A stretch of 64,000 nt of DNA from Planosporangium mesophilum. GTDB taxonomy: Bacteria; Actinomycetota; Actinomycetes; Mycobacteriales; Micromonosporaceae. Of the stretch, positions 1-8,073 are shown piece after piece; within the stretch, counting starts at the first letter, position 1, and every line of letters starts with the position of its first letter. The notes beneath the pieces are model-generated. The model was not told where the DNA came from. It saw only the letters and a program-made list of their open reading frames with translations, and ran no database searches. The stretch covers positions 1 through 64,000 of the forward strand of contig NZ_BOON01000002.1 in assembly GCF_016863255.1 (NCBI RefSeq). The letters are read 5' to 3'. A program made the translations under genes and the position numbers.

Positions 1-90
1 GGCCGGGCCCGTCGTTCGCCGCCGGCGCGGCGCCGGGCCCGTCGTTCGCCGCTGGCGCGGCGCCGGGCCCGTCGTTCGCCGCTGGCGCGG
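1..90 (-). repeat. 30-bp in-frame tandem repeat inside miaB
   Basis: Three head-to-tail 30-bp units run from the window edge (1-30, 31-60, 61-90). They differ at only a few bases: the first two positions of unit 1, and one C/T at position 23 of the unit. Read on the minus strand in the miaB frame, each unit encodes the decapeptide [10 protein letters not shown], so the array lengthens the protein without breaking the frame. It lies just after the sequence GRLVHF in the C-terminal TRAM region. More units may lie to the left of the window. There are no spacers, so it is not a CRISPR array. Confidence 0.9.
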
Positions 91-1327
91 CGAAGTGCAC
101 GAGCCGGCCGTCGCGGGCCCGTCCGGACATCCGGCCGGTCGCGCCGTCCTTACGCCCCTCGCCGGTGGCGACCAGCACCTCGACGGTCTGCCCGACGAGC
201 TTGGAGTTCTCCGCCCAGGTGATCTCCTCCAGGCAGGCCACCAGCCGGTCGTACCGGTCCCGGACGACCTCCTTGGGCACCTGCTCGTCCATGGTCGCCG
301 CGGGGGTGCCGGGGCGCTTGGAGTACTGGAACGTGAACGCGCTGGCGAACCGGGCGGCCCGGACCACGTCCAGGGTGCCCTGGAAGTCCTCCTCGGTCTC
401 CCCCGGGAACCCGACGATGATGTCGGTGGTGATCGCCGCGTCGGGCATCGCCGCCCGGACCCGGTCGATGATGCCCAGGTACCGATCGGTGCGGTAGGAC
501 CGGCGCATCGCCTTCAGCACCCGGTCCGAGCCGGACTGCAGCGGCATGTGCAGTTGGTGGCAGACGTTGGGGGTCTCGGCCATCGCCGCGATCACGTCGT
601 CGGTGAAGGCGGCCGGGTGCGGCGAGGTGAAGCGCACCCGCTCCAGGCCCTCGACGCTGCCGCAGGCGCGCAGCAGCTTGCCGAAGGCGAGCCGGTCGCC
701 GAACTCCACGCCGTACGTGTTGACGTTCTGGCCGAGCAGGGTGACCTCCAGGACGCCCTCGGCCACCAGCGCCTCGACCTCGGCAAGGATCTCGCCGGGC
801 CGGCGGTCCTTCTCCTTGCCGCGCAGCGCCGGGACGATGCAGAAGGTGCAGGTGTTGTTGCAGCCCACCGAGATCGACACCCAGCCCGCGTACGTGGACT
901 CGCGGCGGGTCGGCAGCGTGGACGGGAACACCTCGAGCGCCTCGAGGATCTCCACCTCGGCGGCGGCGTTGTGCCGGGCCCGCTCCAGCAGCGTCGGCAG
1001 CGAGCCGATGTTGTGGGTACCGAACACCACGTCCACCCACGGCGCCCGCTTGACGATCTCGCCGCGGTCCTTCTGCGCCAGGCAGCCCCCGACGGCGATC
1101 TGCATGCCGGGGTGCGCCTTCTTCACCGGGTGCAGGTGGCCGAGGTTGCCGTACAGGCGGTTGTCGGCGTTCTCCCGTACCGCACAGGTGTTGAACACGA
1201 CGACGTCGGGCTGCTCGTCGTCGACGACGGGCACGTACCCGGCGCTCTCGAGCAGCCCCGAGATGCGCTCCGAGTCGTGCGCGTTCATCTGGCAGCCGTA
1301 GGTCACGACCTTGAAGCTCTTGGGCAC
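1..1327 (-). CDS. miaB: tRNA-2-methylthio-N6-dimethylallyladenosine synthase MiaB (3' end outside window)
   Basis: Radical-SAM methylthiotransferase that converts i6A37 to ms2i6A37 in tRNAs reading UNN codons. The N-terminal cluster domain begins VVTYGCQMN, with cluster cysteines at about 12, 48 and 82. The radical-SAM motif CNNTCTFC has Cys at about 156, 160 and 163, and the TRAM domain follows. I chose the GTG start at 1327 because the protein then begins right before the conserved TYGCQMN block, as in the family; a clear Shine-Dalgarno sequence is lacking. About 442 codons are visible and the stop is off the left edge. Unusually, the TRAM region contains at least three copies of a decapeptide repeat. 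A second family member, rimO, lies at 39337-40788. Confidence 0.95.
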   Translation of the reverse strand, partial: MPKSFKVVTYGCQMNAHDSERISGLLESAGYVPVVDDEQPDVVVFNTCAVRENADNRLYGNLGHLHPVKKAHPGMQIAVGGCLAQKDRGEIVKRAPWVDVVFGTHNIGSLPTLLERARHNAAAEVEILEALEVFPSTLPTRRESTYAGWVSISVGCNNTCTFCIVPALRGKEKDRRPGEILAEVEALVAEGVLEVTLLGQNVNTYGVEFGDRLAFGKLLRACGSVEGLERVRFTSPHPAAFTDDVIAAMAETPNVCHQLHMPLQSGSDRVLKAMRRSYRTDRYLGIIDRVRAAMPDAAITTDIIVGFPGETEEDFQGTLDVVRAARFASAFTFQYSKRPGTPAATMDEQVPKEVVRDRYDRLVACLEEITWAENSKLVGQTVEVLVATGEGRKDGATGRMSGRARDGRLVHFAAPAANDGPGAAPAANDGPGAAPAANDGPG

Positions 1328-1538
1328 CCTCTTGGCATCCTTCCGATCGACCACCAAGGGTAATCCTCCGGGAGACCCTTCCCCGGCCGGGCCGCTGTCC
1401 GATCGGGTCGCTTGCCGGCCGGCACCGGCTGAAAGGCCGTTTTGTGCGCCTGATCTCGCCGTACGGCCGAGGCGACTGGCGCGGGCCTGGTACTCATTAC
1501 GGTTGTCACGCGTACCCGCCCCGGCCGGGAGACGAACA

Positions 1539-1757
1539 ATGTGCCGCAGTATCAAGACGCTCCGCCCGCCGTTCACCCCTGACGTGAGCCAGGCCGACAT
1601 CGAGGCGGCGGCGCTCCAGTACGTCCGCAAGGTCTCGGGTTTCCGCAAGCCATCGGCCCGCAACACGGCGGCGTTCGAGGCGGCGGTCGCAGAGATCGCC
1701 AAGACAACCCGTACGCTGCTCAACGAACTTGACATACAGGGTGTTACCCGTATGTGA
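1539..1757 (+). CDS. DUF2277 family small protein
   Basis: 72-residue protein of unknown function. The N-terminus [11 protein letters not shown] and the following predicted helices match the DUF2277 family, which is common in actinobacteria and other high-GC bacteria. The ATG is preceded by GGGAGA at good spacing. The conserved Cys2 follows the initiator Met directly. It is transcribed away from miaB, with about 210 bp between the two starts, and ends 45 bp before gluA. Co-transcription with the importer is possible but not shown. No biochemical role can be read from the sequence. Confidence 0.85.
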   Translation: MCRSIKTLRPPFTPDVSQADIEAAALQYVRKVSGFRKPSARNTAAFEAAVAEIAKTTRTLLNELDIQGVTRM

Positions 1758-1802
1758 CCTCAAGGCATGACGATCGACGAGACCAGTACGAAGGCGGGGT
1801 AG

Positions 1803-2555
1803 ATGACGACGTCAACCGGTGGACCGCTGATCGCCATGGATCAGGTCAACAAGCACTTCGGCCCCCTGCACGTGCTCCGTGACGTGGATCTGAACGTCGA
1901 CCGCGGCGAGGTGGTCGTGGTGATCGGCCCGTCCGGCTCGGGCAAGTCGACGCTGTGCCGCTCGATCAACCGCCTGGAGCCGATCGACTCCGGCGAGATC
2001 CGGTTCGACGGCACGCCGCTACCCGCCGAGGGCCGGGCGCTCGCCCGGCTGCGCAGCGAGGTCGGCATGGTGTTCCAGTCGTTCAACCTGTTCGCCCACA
2101 AGACCGTGCTCGAGAACGTGACGCTCGGCCCGGTCAAGGTCCGCAAGGAGAAGACGGCCGTCGTCCGCGAGCGGGCGATGGACCTGCTGGAGCGGGTGGG
2201 CATCGCCAACCAGGCCGACAAGCTACCGGCACAGCTCTCCGGCGGCCAGCAGCAGCGGGCCGCGATCGCCCGGGCGCTGGCGATGCAGCCGAAGGCGATG
2301 CTGTTCGACGAGCCGACCAGCGCACTGGACCCCGAGATGGTCGGCGAGGTGCTCGACGTCATGACAGGGCTGGCCGCCGACGGCATGACGATGATCGTGG
2401 TGACCCACGAGATGGGCTTCGCCCGGCACGCCGCCAACCGGGTCATCTTCATGGCCGATGGTCAGCTGGTGGAGCAGGCGCCCCCCGCGGAGTTCTTCGC
2501 CAACCCGCGCACCGAGCGCGCCCGGGACTTTCTCTCGAAGGTTTTGACCCACTGA
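1803..2555 (+). CDS. gluA: Glutamate/polar amino-acid ABC transporter, ATP-binding protein
   Basis: Cytoplasmic ATPase of a polar amino-acid importer, 250 residues. It contains Walker A GPSGSGKST (42-50), Q-loop Gln92, signature LSGGQQQ (145-151), Walker B AMLFDE (165-170) and switch His202. The order ATPase, binding protein, two permeases (1803-5109) is that of the Corynebacterium gluABCD glutamate system, and the sequence falls in the GlnQ/GluA subfamily. Substrate is inferred from family and gene order; glutamine or aspartate cannot be excluded. The binding-protein gene starts 11 bp after its stop. Confidence 0.92.
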   Translation: MTTSTGGPLIAMDQVNKHFGPLHVLRDVDLNVDRGEVVVVIGPSGSGKSTLCRSINRLEPIDSGEIRFDGTPLPAEGRALARLRSEVGMVFQSFNLFAHKTVLENVTLGPVKVRKEKTAVVRERAMDLLERVGIANQADKLPAQLSGGQQQRAAIARALAMQPKAMLFDEPTSALDPEMVGEVLDVMTGLAADGMTMIVVTHEMGFARHAANRVIFMADGQLVEQAPPAEFFANPRTERARDFLSKVLTH

Positions 2556-2566
2556 AAGGACAACGA

Positions 2567-3508
2567 ATGCGAGTTCAGCGTTTGGCGGCGGTCGCGGCGA
2601 TCGCCACTCTGGGCTTCGGCCTCGCGGCGTGCGGCAAGTCCGGCACGCCGACGGCCACGCCCGGAAACGGCGCGAGCAGCGGCGCGGCCGGCACCGGCGA
2701 CCAGTGCGTCTCCTCGGGCGCCAACCTCACCCCGGCGGGCAACGTGTCGCTCACCGGCAGCCCCACGTACGACAAGGTCAAGTCCGGCGGCAAGGTGGTC
2801 GTCGGGGTGAAGGCCGACCAGCCGAACCTCGGCTACAAGGACGCCAGCGGCAACCGCTGCGGCTTCGACATCGAGATCGCGCAGCTCGTCGCCGCCAAGC
2901 TCGGTGTCGCCAAGGACAAGATCGAGTACAAGGAGATCCCGTCCGCCAACCGCGAGACCGCGATCAAGGGCGGCGAGATCGACTACTACGTCGGTACCTA
3001 CTCGATCACCGACAAGCGCAAGGCGGACGTCGCCTTCGCCGGCCCGTACTTCATCGCCGGTCAGGACCTGCTGGTGCGCAAGGACGACTCGTCCATCACC
3101 GGCCCGGACTCGCTGAAGGGCAAGAAGGTCTGCTCGGCCAGCGGCTCGACCCCGCTGCAGCGGGTACGTGACAAGAAGCTGACCGAGGACGCCAACATCT
3201 CGGAGTTCAAGACCTACTCGGAGTGCGTGTCGCAGCTGCTCGACAAGCGCGTTGACGCGGTGACCACCGACGACGCGATCCTCAAGGGCTACGCGGCGCA
3301 GAACCCGAGCAAGCTCAAGGTGGTCGGCAAGCCGTTCAGCGAGGAGAAGTACGGCATCGGCCTGGCCCACGACGACAAGGCGCTGCGCGACTTCGTCAAC
3401 GACGCGCTGGCCGCCGCCGAGAAGGACGGGGTCTGGCAGAAGATCTACGACGGCACCCTGGGCAAGTCCGGCTCGTCGGCGACCGTGCCGCCGCTCGAGC
3501 GGTACTGA
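2567..3508 (+). CDS. gluB: Glutamate-binding lipoprotein of ABC transporter
   Basis: 313-residue extracellular solute-binding protein (SBP family 3). It has a lipoprotein signal peptide with lipobox LAAC and lipidated Cys22, a Ser/Gly/Thr-rich linker, then the two-lobed domain (typical stretches YKDASGNRCGFDIEIA and GEIDYYVGTYSIT). The ATG is preceded by AAAGGA. It lies 11 bp downstream of gluA. A strong hairpin follows its stop codon, before gluC, which would favour accumulation of gluB mRNA over permease mRNA, as binding proteins are needed in excess. Ligand identity is inferred from the operon. Confidence 0.93.
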   Translation: MRVQRLAAVAAIATLGFGLAACGKSGTPTATPGNGASSGAAGTGDQCVSSGANLTPAGNVSLTGSPTYDKVKSGGKVVVGVKADQPNLGYKDASGNRCGFDIEIAQLVAAKLGVAKDKIEYKEIPSANRETAIKGGEIDYYVGTYSITDKRKADVAFAGPYFIAGQDLLVRKDDSSITGPDSLKGKKVCSASGSTPLQRVRDKKLTEDANISEFKTYSECVSQLLDKRVDAVTTDDAILKGYAAQNPSKLKVVGKPFSEEKYGIGLAHDDKALRDFVNDALAAAEKDGVWQKIYDGTLGKSGSSATVPPLERY

Positions 3509-3523
3509 TCGGTCGATGCGCAC

Positions 3524-3552
3524 CCCGGTGGCCGCTGGCAGCGGCCACCGGG
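3524..3552 (+). terminator. Intra-operon hairpin between gluB and gluC
   Basis: Perfect 13-bp inverted repeat (3524-3536 with 3540-3552) around a 3-nt GGC loop, followed by TTT. It lies 15 bp after the gluB stop and 22 bp before the gluC start. It is probably a partial terminator or mRNA-stabilising hairpin, because the permease genes continue in the same direction with no obvious new promoter. Confidence 0.75.
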
Positions 3553-3574
3553 TTTCGCGTGACGTGAGGATCGC

Positions 3575-4231
3575 ATGAACACCTTTCTGCACACGCTCAC
3601 CGACAACGGTGAACTCTTCTGGCGTGGTTTCAAAACCACGATCGAGCTCTTCCTGATCTCCGCCATCGGCAGCCTGGTGCTGGGTACGCTGCTGGCGGCC
3701 GCCCGGGTCTCGCCGGTGCCGATCCTGCGGGCCGTCGGCATGACCTACGTCCAGGTCCTTCGCAACACCCCGCTGACGCTGATCTTCGCATTCCTGGTCT
3801 TCGCCGGCCCCAAGCTCGACATCGGCCTGGAGTACTTCCCCAGCGCCTGCGTCGCGCTGATCGCCTACACCTCGGCCTTCATCTGCGAGGTCGTGCGCGC
3901 CGGTGTCAACACGGTGTCACCCGGCCAGGCCGAGGCGGCCCGCGCGCTGGGCATGACCTTCCCCCAGGTGACGGGCCAGATCGTGTTGCCGCAGGCGTTC
4001 CGCTCGATCGTGCCGCCCCTGATGAGCGTGCTGATCGCGATGCTCAAGAACACGACGATCGCCGCCGGCTTCTCGGTGGTCGAGGCGGGCGCGATCCCGC
4101 AGTACATGTCCGAGCGGGGCGAGAACCAGTTCGCGACCCTGATCTGGATCGTCATCGGCTTCCTGCTGCTGATCGCCCCGCTGGTGACGCTGCAGCGCAC
4201 GCTCGAGCGCAAGTGGGGGGTGGCGCGATGA
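3575..4231 (+). CDS. gluC: Glutamate ABC transporter permease
   Basis: 218-residue inner-membrane permease of the HisM/GlnP type, with about five hydrophobic segments. The EAA loop (GQAEAARALGMTFPQV region, about residues 116-132) docks on the ATPase. Its stop overlaps the gluD start by 4 bp (ATGA), which implies translational coupling and a heterodimeric channel with GluD. Confidence 0.92.
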   Translation: MNTFLHTLTDNGELFWRGFKTTIELFLISAIGSLVLGTLLAAARVSPVPILRAVGMTYVQVLRNTPLTLIFAFLVFAGPKLDIGLEYFPSACVALIAYTSAFICEVVRAGVNTVSPGQAEAARALGMTFPQVTGQIVLPQAFRSIVPPLMSVLIAMLKNTTIAAGFSVVEAGAIPQYMSERGENQFATLIWIVIGFLLLIAPLVTLQRTLERKWGVAR

Positions 4232-5109
4232 CCGACGTGCTGTACGACCTGCCGGGGCCCCGGGCGCGGGCCCGCAACCTCGTCATCGCCGTGCTGACGA
4301 CCGTCGGCGTGGTGGCCGTCGCCGCCTACGTCGCCTACCGCCTGATCGCGACCGACCAGTTCAGCGAGCTGCGGCTGACGCAGTTCCAGTACACGGCGGT
4401 ACAGCAGGAGCTGCTGAACGGGCTGCTCGCCACGCTGAAGGCCGCCGTCATCGCCACCGCGCTGGCGCTGGTCTTCGGGGCGGTCTTCGCGGCGGCACGG
4501 CTGAGCGACCACGCGCTGATCCGGGTACCGGCCACCTGGGTCGTCGAGCTGTTCCGGGCGATCCCGCTGCTGATCCTGATCTTCTTCTTCTACTACGTGC
4601 CGCTGCAGTACAAGCTGCACATCGACACGCTGTGGGCGCTGGTCCTCGGCCTCACCCTGTACAACGGCTCGGTGCTCGCCGAGATCTTCCGGGCCGGCAT
4701 CCTCGCGGTACCCCGCGGCCAGTCCGAGGCGGCGTACGCCATCGGGCTGCGCAAGACCCAGGTGATGGTGTCGGTACTGCTGCCGCAGGCGGTACGGGCC
4801 ATGCTCCCGGCGATCGTGAGCCAGCTGGTCGTGCTCCTGAAGGACACCGCGCTGGGCTTCATCATCACGTACCCGGAGCTGCTCTACGCCGCGAAGCAGA
4901 TCGGTAGCCGGGGCTCCTTCGACTTCCCGTACGTGGTGTCGTACCTGATCGTTGCCGCGATCTACATCGGCATCTGCAGCGCGCTGTCGGCGTTCGCGTA
5001 CTGGCTGCAGAAGCGGATGAGTCGCAGCCGGCGTACCGCTGCCCGGCCGGTCCCGATCGACCAGGCGGCCGCCGCCGAGGCCGGCGGTGTCGGCGGCGTC
5101 GGGGCCTAG
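4228..5109 (+). CDS. gluD: Glutamate ABC transporter permease
   Basis: 293-residue partner permease, longer than GluC because of an N-terminal membrane segment and linker of about 75 residues before the first conserved transmembrane helix. The EAA loop GQSEAAYAIGLRKTQ is visible in the second half. The start at 4228 overlaps the gluC stop (ATGA), which is why it is preferred over an in-frame ATG 15 bp upstream. The Ala/Gly-rich tail is probably disordered. The operon ends here at a large hairpin. Confidence 0.92.
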   Translation: MTDVLYDLPGPRARARNLVIAVLTTVGVVAVAAYVAYRLIATDQFSELRLTQFQYTAVQQELLNGLLATLKAAVIATALALVFGAVFAAARLSDHALIRVPATWVVELFRAIPLLILIFFFYYVPLQYKLHIDTLWALVLGLTLYNGSVLAEIFRAGILAVPRGQSEAAYAIGLRKTQVMVSVLLPQAVRAMLPAIVSQLVVLLKDTALGFIITYPELLYAAKQIGSRGSFDFPYVVSYLIVAAIYIGICSALSAFAYWLQKRMSRSRRTAARPVPIDQAAAAEAGGVGGVGA

Positions 5110-5120
5110 CCGCTGCTTTT

Positions 5121-5174
5121 CACGATCCTGGAGCATCCTCCGTGCCGTGACACGGAAGATGCTCCAGGATCGTG
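5121..5174. terminator. Bidirectional terminator between gluD and rny
   Basis: 24-bp stem (5121-5144 with 5151-5174) with one mismatch and a 6-nt CCGTGA loop, lying between the convergent stops of gluD (5109) and rny (5191). It has no U-tract, as is usual for high-GC actinobacteria. Parts of the arm (GATCCTGGAG, TTCCGTG) recur in other hairpins of this window. Confidence 0.88.
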
Positions 5175-5190
5175 GTGTTTCCGGGCGGGC

Positions 5191-6972
5191 TCAGCGGGCG
5201 ATCTCGGTGACGCGGGACTCGCGTACCACCGTGACCCGGATCTGACCGGGGTAGGTCAGCTCCTCCTCGATCTGCTTGGCCACGTCCCGGGCCAGTACCG
5301 CGGCGCCGATGTCGTCCACGTCGTCCGGGCGCACCATCACCCTGATCTCACGCCCGGCCTGCATCGCGAAGACCTTCTCCACGCCGGCCTTGCCGCCGGC
5401 GATCTCCTCGATGCGCTCCAGGCGCTTCACGTACGCCTCGAGGCTCTCGCGTCGGGCGCCCGGCCGCCCGCCCGAGCAGGCGTCCGAGGCCTGGGTCAGG
5501 ACCGCCTCGATGGTCTGTGGCAGTACCTCGTTGTGGTGCGCCTCGATCGCGTGCACCACGTCGTCGGACTCGCCGTACTTGCGGGCCAGGTCGGCGCCGA
5601 TCAGCGCGTGGCTGCCCTCGACCTCGTGGGTCAGCGCCTTGCCGATGTCGTGCAGGAACGCGCACCGCTTGATCAGGGCCGGCTCCAGCCGGAGTTCGGA
5701 GGCCATGATGCCGGCGATGTGCGCGGTCTCGACCAGGTGCTTGAGCACGTTCTGGCCATAGCTGGTGCGGTAGCGCAGCCGCCCGAGCAGGGTCACCAGT
5801 TCCGGGTGAAGGTCGGTGATGCCGACCTCGACGAGCGCGTCCTCGGCGGCCCGCTGGCACAGCCGCTCGACCTCGTGCTTGGCGAGGTCGAACACCTCCT
5901 CGATGCGGTGCGGGTGGATCCGGCCATCGAGGACCAGCTTCTCCAGGGTCAACCGGCCGATCTCCCGGCGTACCGGGTCGAAGCACGACAGCAGCACGGC
6001 TTCGGGCGTGTCGTCGATGATCAGGTTCACCCCGGTCACCGACTCGAACGCGCGGATGTTGCGGCCCTCGCGGCCGATGATGCGGCCCTTCATCTCGTCA
6101 CTCGGCAGGTGGAGCACGCTGACCACGCTCTCCGCCGTCTGCTCGCTCGCGACCCGCTGGATGGCGTCCACGACGATGTGGCGGGCCCGCTGCTCCGCCG
6201 TTGCCCGGGCGTCGTGCTCGATGTCGCGTACGAGCAGCGCTGCCTCGCGCTTCGCCTGCCCTTCGATGGACTCGACCAGTTCGGTCCTGGCGGCGTCGAC
6301 GGTCAGTCCGGCGATGCGCTCCAGCTCGCGGCGCTGGTTCTCCTCGGCCTCGGTCAGGGCCGTCTCCCGCCTGACGAGCGCCGTCTCCCGGCCCGACAGC
6401 TCGGCTTCGGCGGTGGTGATCCGCCGGTCCCGCTCGGCAAGCCGCTCGGCCTCCTCCGCGAGCAGCCGCTCCCGCTCGTCGAGGCGCCGCTGGCGCCGCT
6501 CGGCGTCCTGCGTCTGCTCCTTGGCGGCGGCGGTGAGCTGGGCGATTTCGCGCTCGCCGGAGCGCCGCGCCGCGGCCCGCGCCTGCTCGGCGTCGTGCTC
6601 GGCCTGCCGGTGCGCCCGTTCCAGCACCGCCTCGGACTCCGCCCGGGCGGCGTCGATGATCCGCCGGGCCTCTGCCCGGGCGGCGCTCGCCTCGGCCTTC
6701 GCCGCCGCGGCCTCGGTACGGGCGGCGGCGGCCGCGGCCCGCGCATCTTCGACCGCGACGGTCGCCTCTTCCGCTGCGCTCCGCAGCGAGGCGAGGGAGT
6801 CCTCGTACCGGTCCTTCTCGGCCAGGTAGGCGGTATCGGTCTCGCCGCCCCCGGCCGCCGCCGGCCCGCCCGGCAGCCGCCGCATGACCCGCAGGCCGAC
6901 GACGAGGACGATCACCAGGAGGACGGCTACGACCGCGATCACGGACACGAGCGCGATCTCTGCTACTGGCAT
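5191..6972 (-). CDS. rny: Ribonuclease Y
   Basis: 593-residue membrane-anchored endoribonuclease that starts decay of many mRNAs. In order: an N-terminal hydrophobic helix (about 5-28); a long Ala/Glu/Arg-rich coiled coil (to about 270); a KH RNA-binding domain (GRIIGREGRNIRAFE); and an HD catalytic domain with FLHDIGKALTHE and a second conserved AHHNE. I chose the ATG at 6972 because an AGGGGG ribosome-binding site sits just upstream; an in-frame ATG 18 bp earlier lacks one. The gene converges on gluD across a strong terminator. The window also encodes RNase J and PNPase, so several main RNA-decay enzymes are clustered here. Confidence 0.95.
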   Translation of the reverse strand: MPVAEIALVSVIAVVAVLLVIVLVVGLRVMRRLPGGPAAAGGGETDTAYLAEKDRYEDSLASLRSAAEEATVAVEDARAAAAAARTEAAAAKAEASAARAEARRIIDAARAESEAVLERAHRQAEHDAEQARAAARRSGEREIAQLTAAAKEQTQDAERRQRRLDERERLLAEEAERLAERDRRITTAEAELSGRETALVRRETALTEAEENQRRELERIAGLTVDAARTELVESIEGQAKREAALLVRDIEHDARATAEQRARHIVVDAIQRVASEQTAESVVSVLHLPSDEMKGRIIGREGRNIRAFESVTGVNLIIDDTPEAVLLSCFDPVRREIGRLTLEKLVLDGRIHPHRIEEVFDLAKHEVERLCQRAAEDALVEVGITDLHPELVTLLGRLRYRTSYGQNVLKHLVETAHIAGIMASELRLEPALIKRCAFLHDIGKALTHEVEGSHALIGADLARKYGESDDVVHAIEAHHNEVLPQTIEAVLTQASDACSGGRPGARRESLEAYVKRLERIEEIAGGKAGVEKVFAMQAGREIRVMVRPDDVDDIGAAVLARDVAKQIEEELTYPGQIRVTVVRESRVTEIAR

Positions 6973-7409
6973 GGCCCACCCCCTCCCCATCGGCGCCGAG
7001 CAGACCGGCGCGCCGTGTACCGGTTTCGGAGGTGCCCGGATCCGCGATGGGGTCGATGCAGGATGAGCCCCGGTTTCCGCCGACGACCACGAGCGGCGGC
7101 AGGAGCGCGGCAGGCGGCGCTACGGCCTCGTCGGAATTGCCGGAGCTATCGGCATCGATAACCGAACTGTTGCTGATCTGTAATGTGATCTATGTTGTGC
7201 GGTTTGTACCCGCGGTGGTTGGGCGCTCTCCTCCAGTAAGGCGAAGGCTAGGTCGTAGAGGGCGCTTCGGTCAAGGACTCATGATCAGTCTCGGAGCGGG
7301 ACGTACGGTACGAGGCCGCCCCGACCACCAAGTGCCCTGCTCAGGCCCGGCAACCGGGACGTTCAGGCGCCGCGGCGGCGTCCATCATCGGCGATGAGGA
7401 GGTGTGGGC
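6973..7409. other. 437-bp gap between recX and rny
   Basis: No convincing gene was found. The stretch 7130-7290 is less GC-rich than its surroundings and probably contains the rny promoter. On the minus strand, 7278-7120 is a stop-free stretch of 52 codons, including a rare TTA, without a usable start codon. It reads like the tail of a decayed gene. A plus-strand open frame at 7032-7397 has irregular composition and no ribosome-binding site. Confidence 0.5.
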
Positions 7410-8060
7410 CTACTCGCCGGCCGGCTCGGCGGCCTCGGCAAGGGCGTCAGGGTCGAGGCCATCGGCGAACTCGGCCGTCTCCGCCTCGGCGGCGAGGGCG
7501 TCCTTGACCACCCGGATCGCGAGCCCTGCCGGATAGCCCTTGCGGGCCAGCATCCCGACCAGCCGCCGGAACGCCGCGTCCGGCGGGGCGCTCCGCTCGA
7601 TCCGCATCCGTCGAGCCACCAGAGCCTTGGCGGTCTCCTCCTCGGTCTGCGGGTCGAGCTCGTCGAGGGCCTCGCCGACCGCGTCCGGGTCGACGCCCTT
7701 GCGGCGAAGCTCCCCGGCAAGGGCCCGCCGGGCCAATCCCTTGCCGTGGTGACGACTGGTCACCCAGGCCCGGGCGAACGCCTCGTCGTTGATGATGCCG
7801 ACCTCGTCGTAGCGGTCGAGCACCGAGTCAACGATCTCGTCGTCGATGCCGCGCTTGCGCATCGCGGTGGCCAGCTCCGCGCGGGTACGCGGGCGGACGG
7901 CGAGCTGCCGCAGGCAGATCTCCCGCGCCAGCTCGGCCGGGTCGCGGTCGGGCTGGCCAGCCGGGGTGCCGCCCCGGCCGCGGGCGGACCCGGCGGCCGG
8001 GGCGTCCCGCTGAGACGGGTCAGCGGGACCCCTTCCGTGTCGATAGCGACGTCCTGCCAC
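7410..8060 (-). CDS. recX: Regulatory protein RecX
   Basis: 216-residue modulator that binds RecA and limits its filament and ATPase activities. After a low-complexity Gly/Arg/Pro N-terminus, three-helix RecX repeats begin at ARE-ICLRQLAVRPRTRAEL and continue through YDEVGIINDEAFARAWV. The GTG at 8060 is the first plausible start after the recA stop (13-bp gap), and the adjacency implies co-transcription with recA. The Glu/Ala-rich C-terminus is acidic. The N-terminal extension before the first repeat is longer than in many homologues, so a later start cannot be excluded. Confidence 0.92.
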   Translation of the reverse strand: MAGRRYRHGRGPADPSQRDAPAAGSARGRGGTPAGQPDRDPAELAREICLRQLAVRPRTRAELATAMRKRGIDDEIVDSVLDRYDEVGIINDEAFARAWVTSRHHGKGLARRALAGELRRKGVDPDAVGEALDELDPQTEEETAKALVARRMRIERSAPPDAAFRRLVGMLARKGYPAGLAIRVVKDALAAEAETAEFADGLDPDALAEAAEPAGE

Positions 8061-8073
8061 GATCAGATGAGAC

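Noticed and set aside
1-90. CRISPR array
   Set aside because: The 30-bp repeats are contiguous with no spacers and lie in a coding frame.
95-1363. Plus-strand open frame opposite miaB
   Set aside because: The minus strand encodes the complete radical-SAM motifs of MiaB, so this is a shadow.
7190-7290. tRNA or other known structured RNA
   Set aside because: Only a short imperfect stem (GCGCTCT with AGAGGGCGC) was seen; no cloverleaf, anticodon arm or TTCGA loop.
7032-7397. Plus-strand 121-codon open frame
   Set aside because: No ribosome-binding site, irregular composition, no family resemblance, and it overlaps the probable rny promoter.
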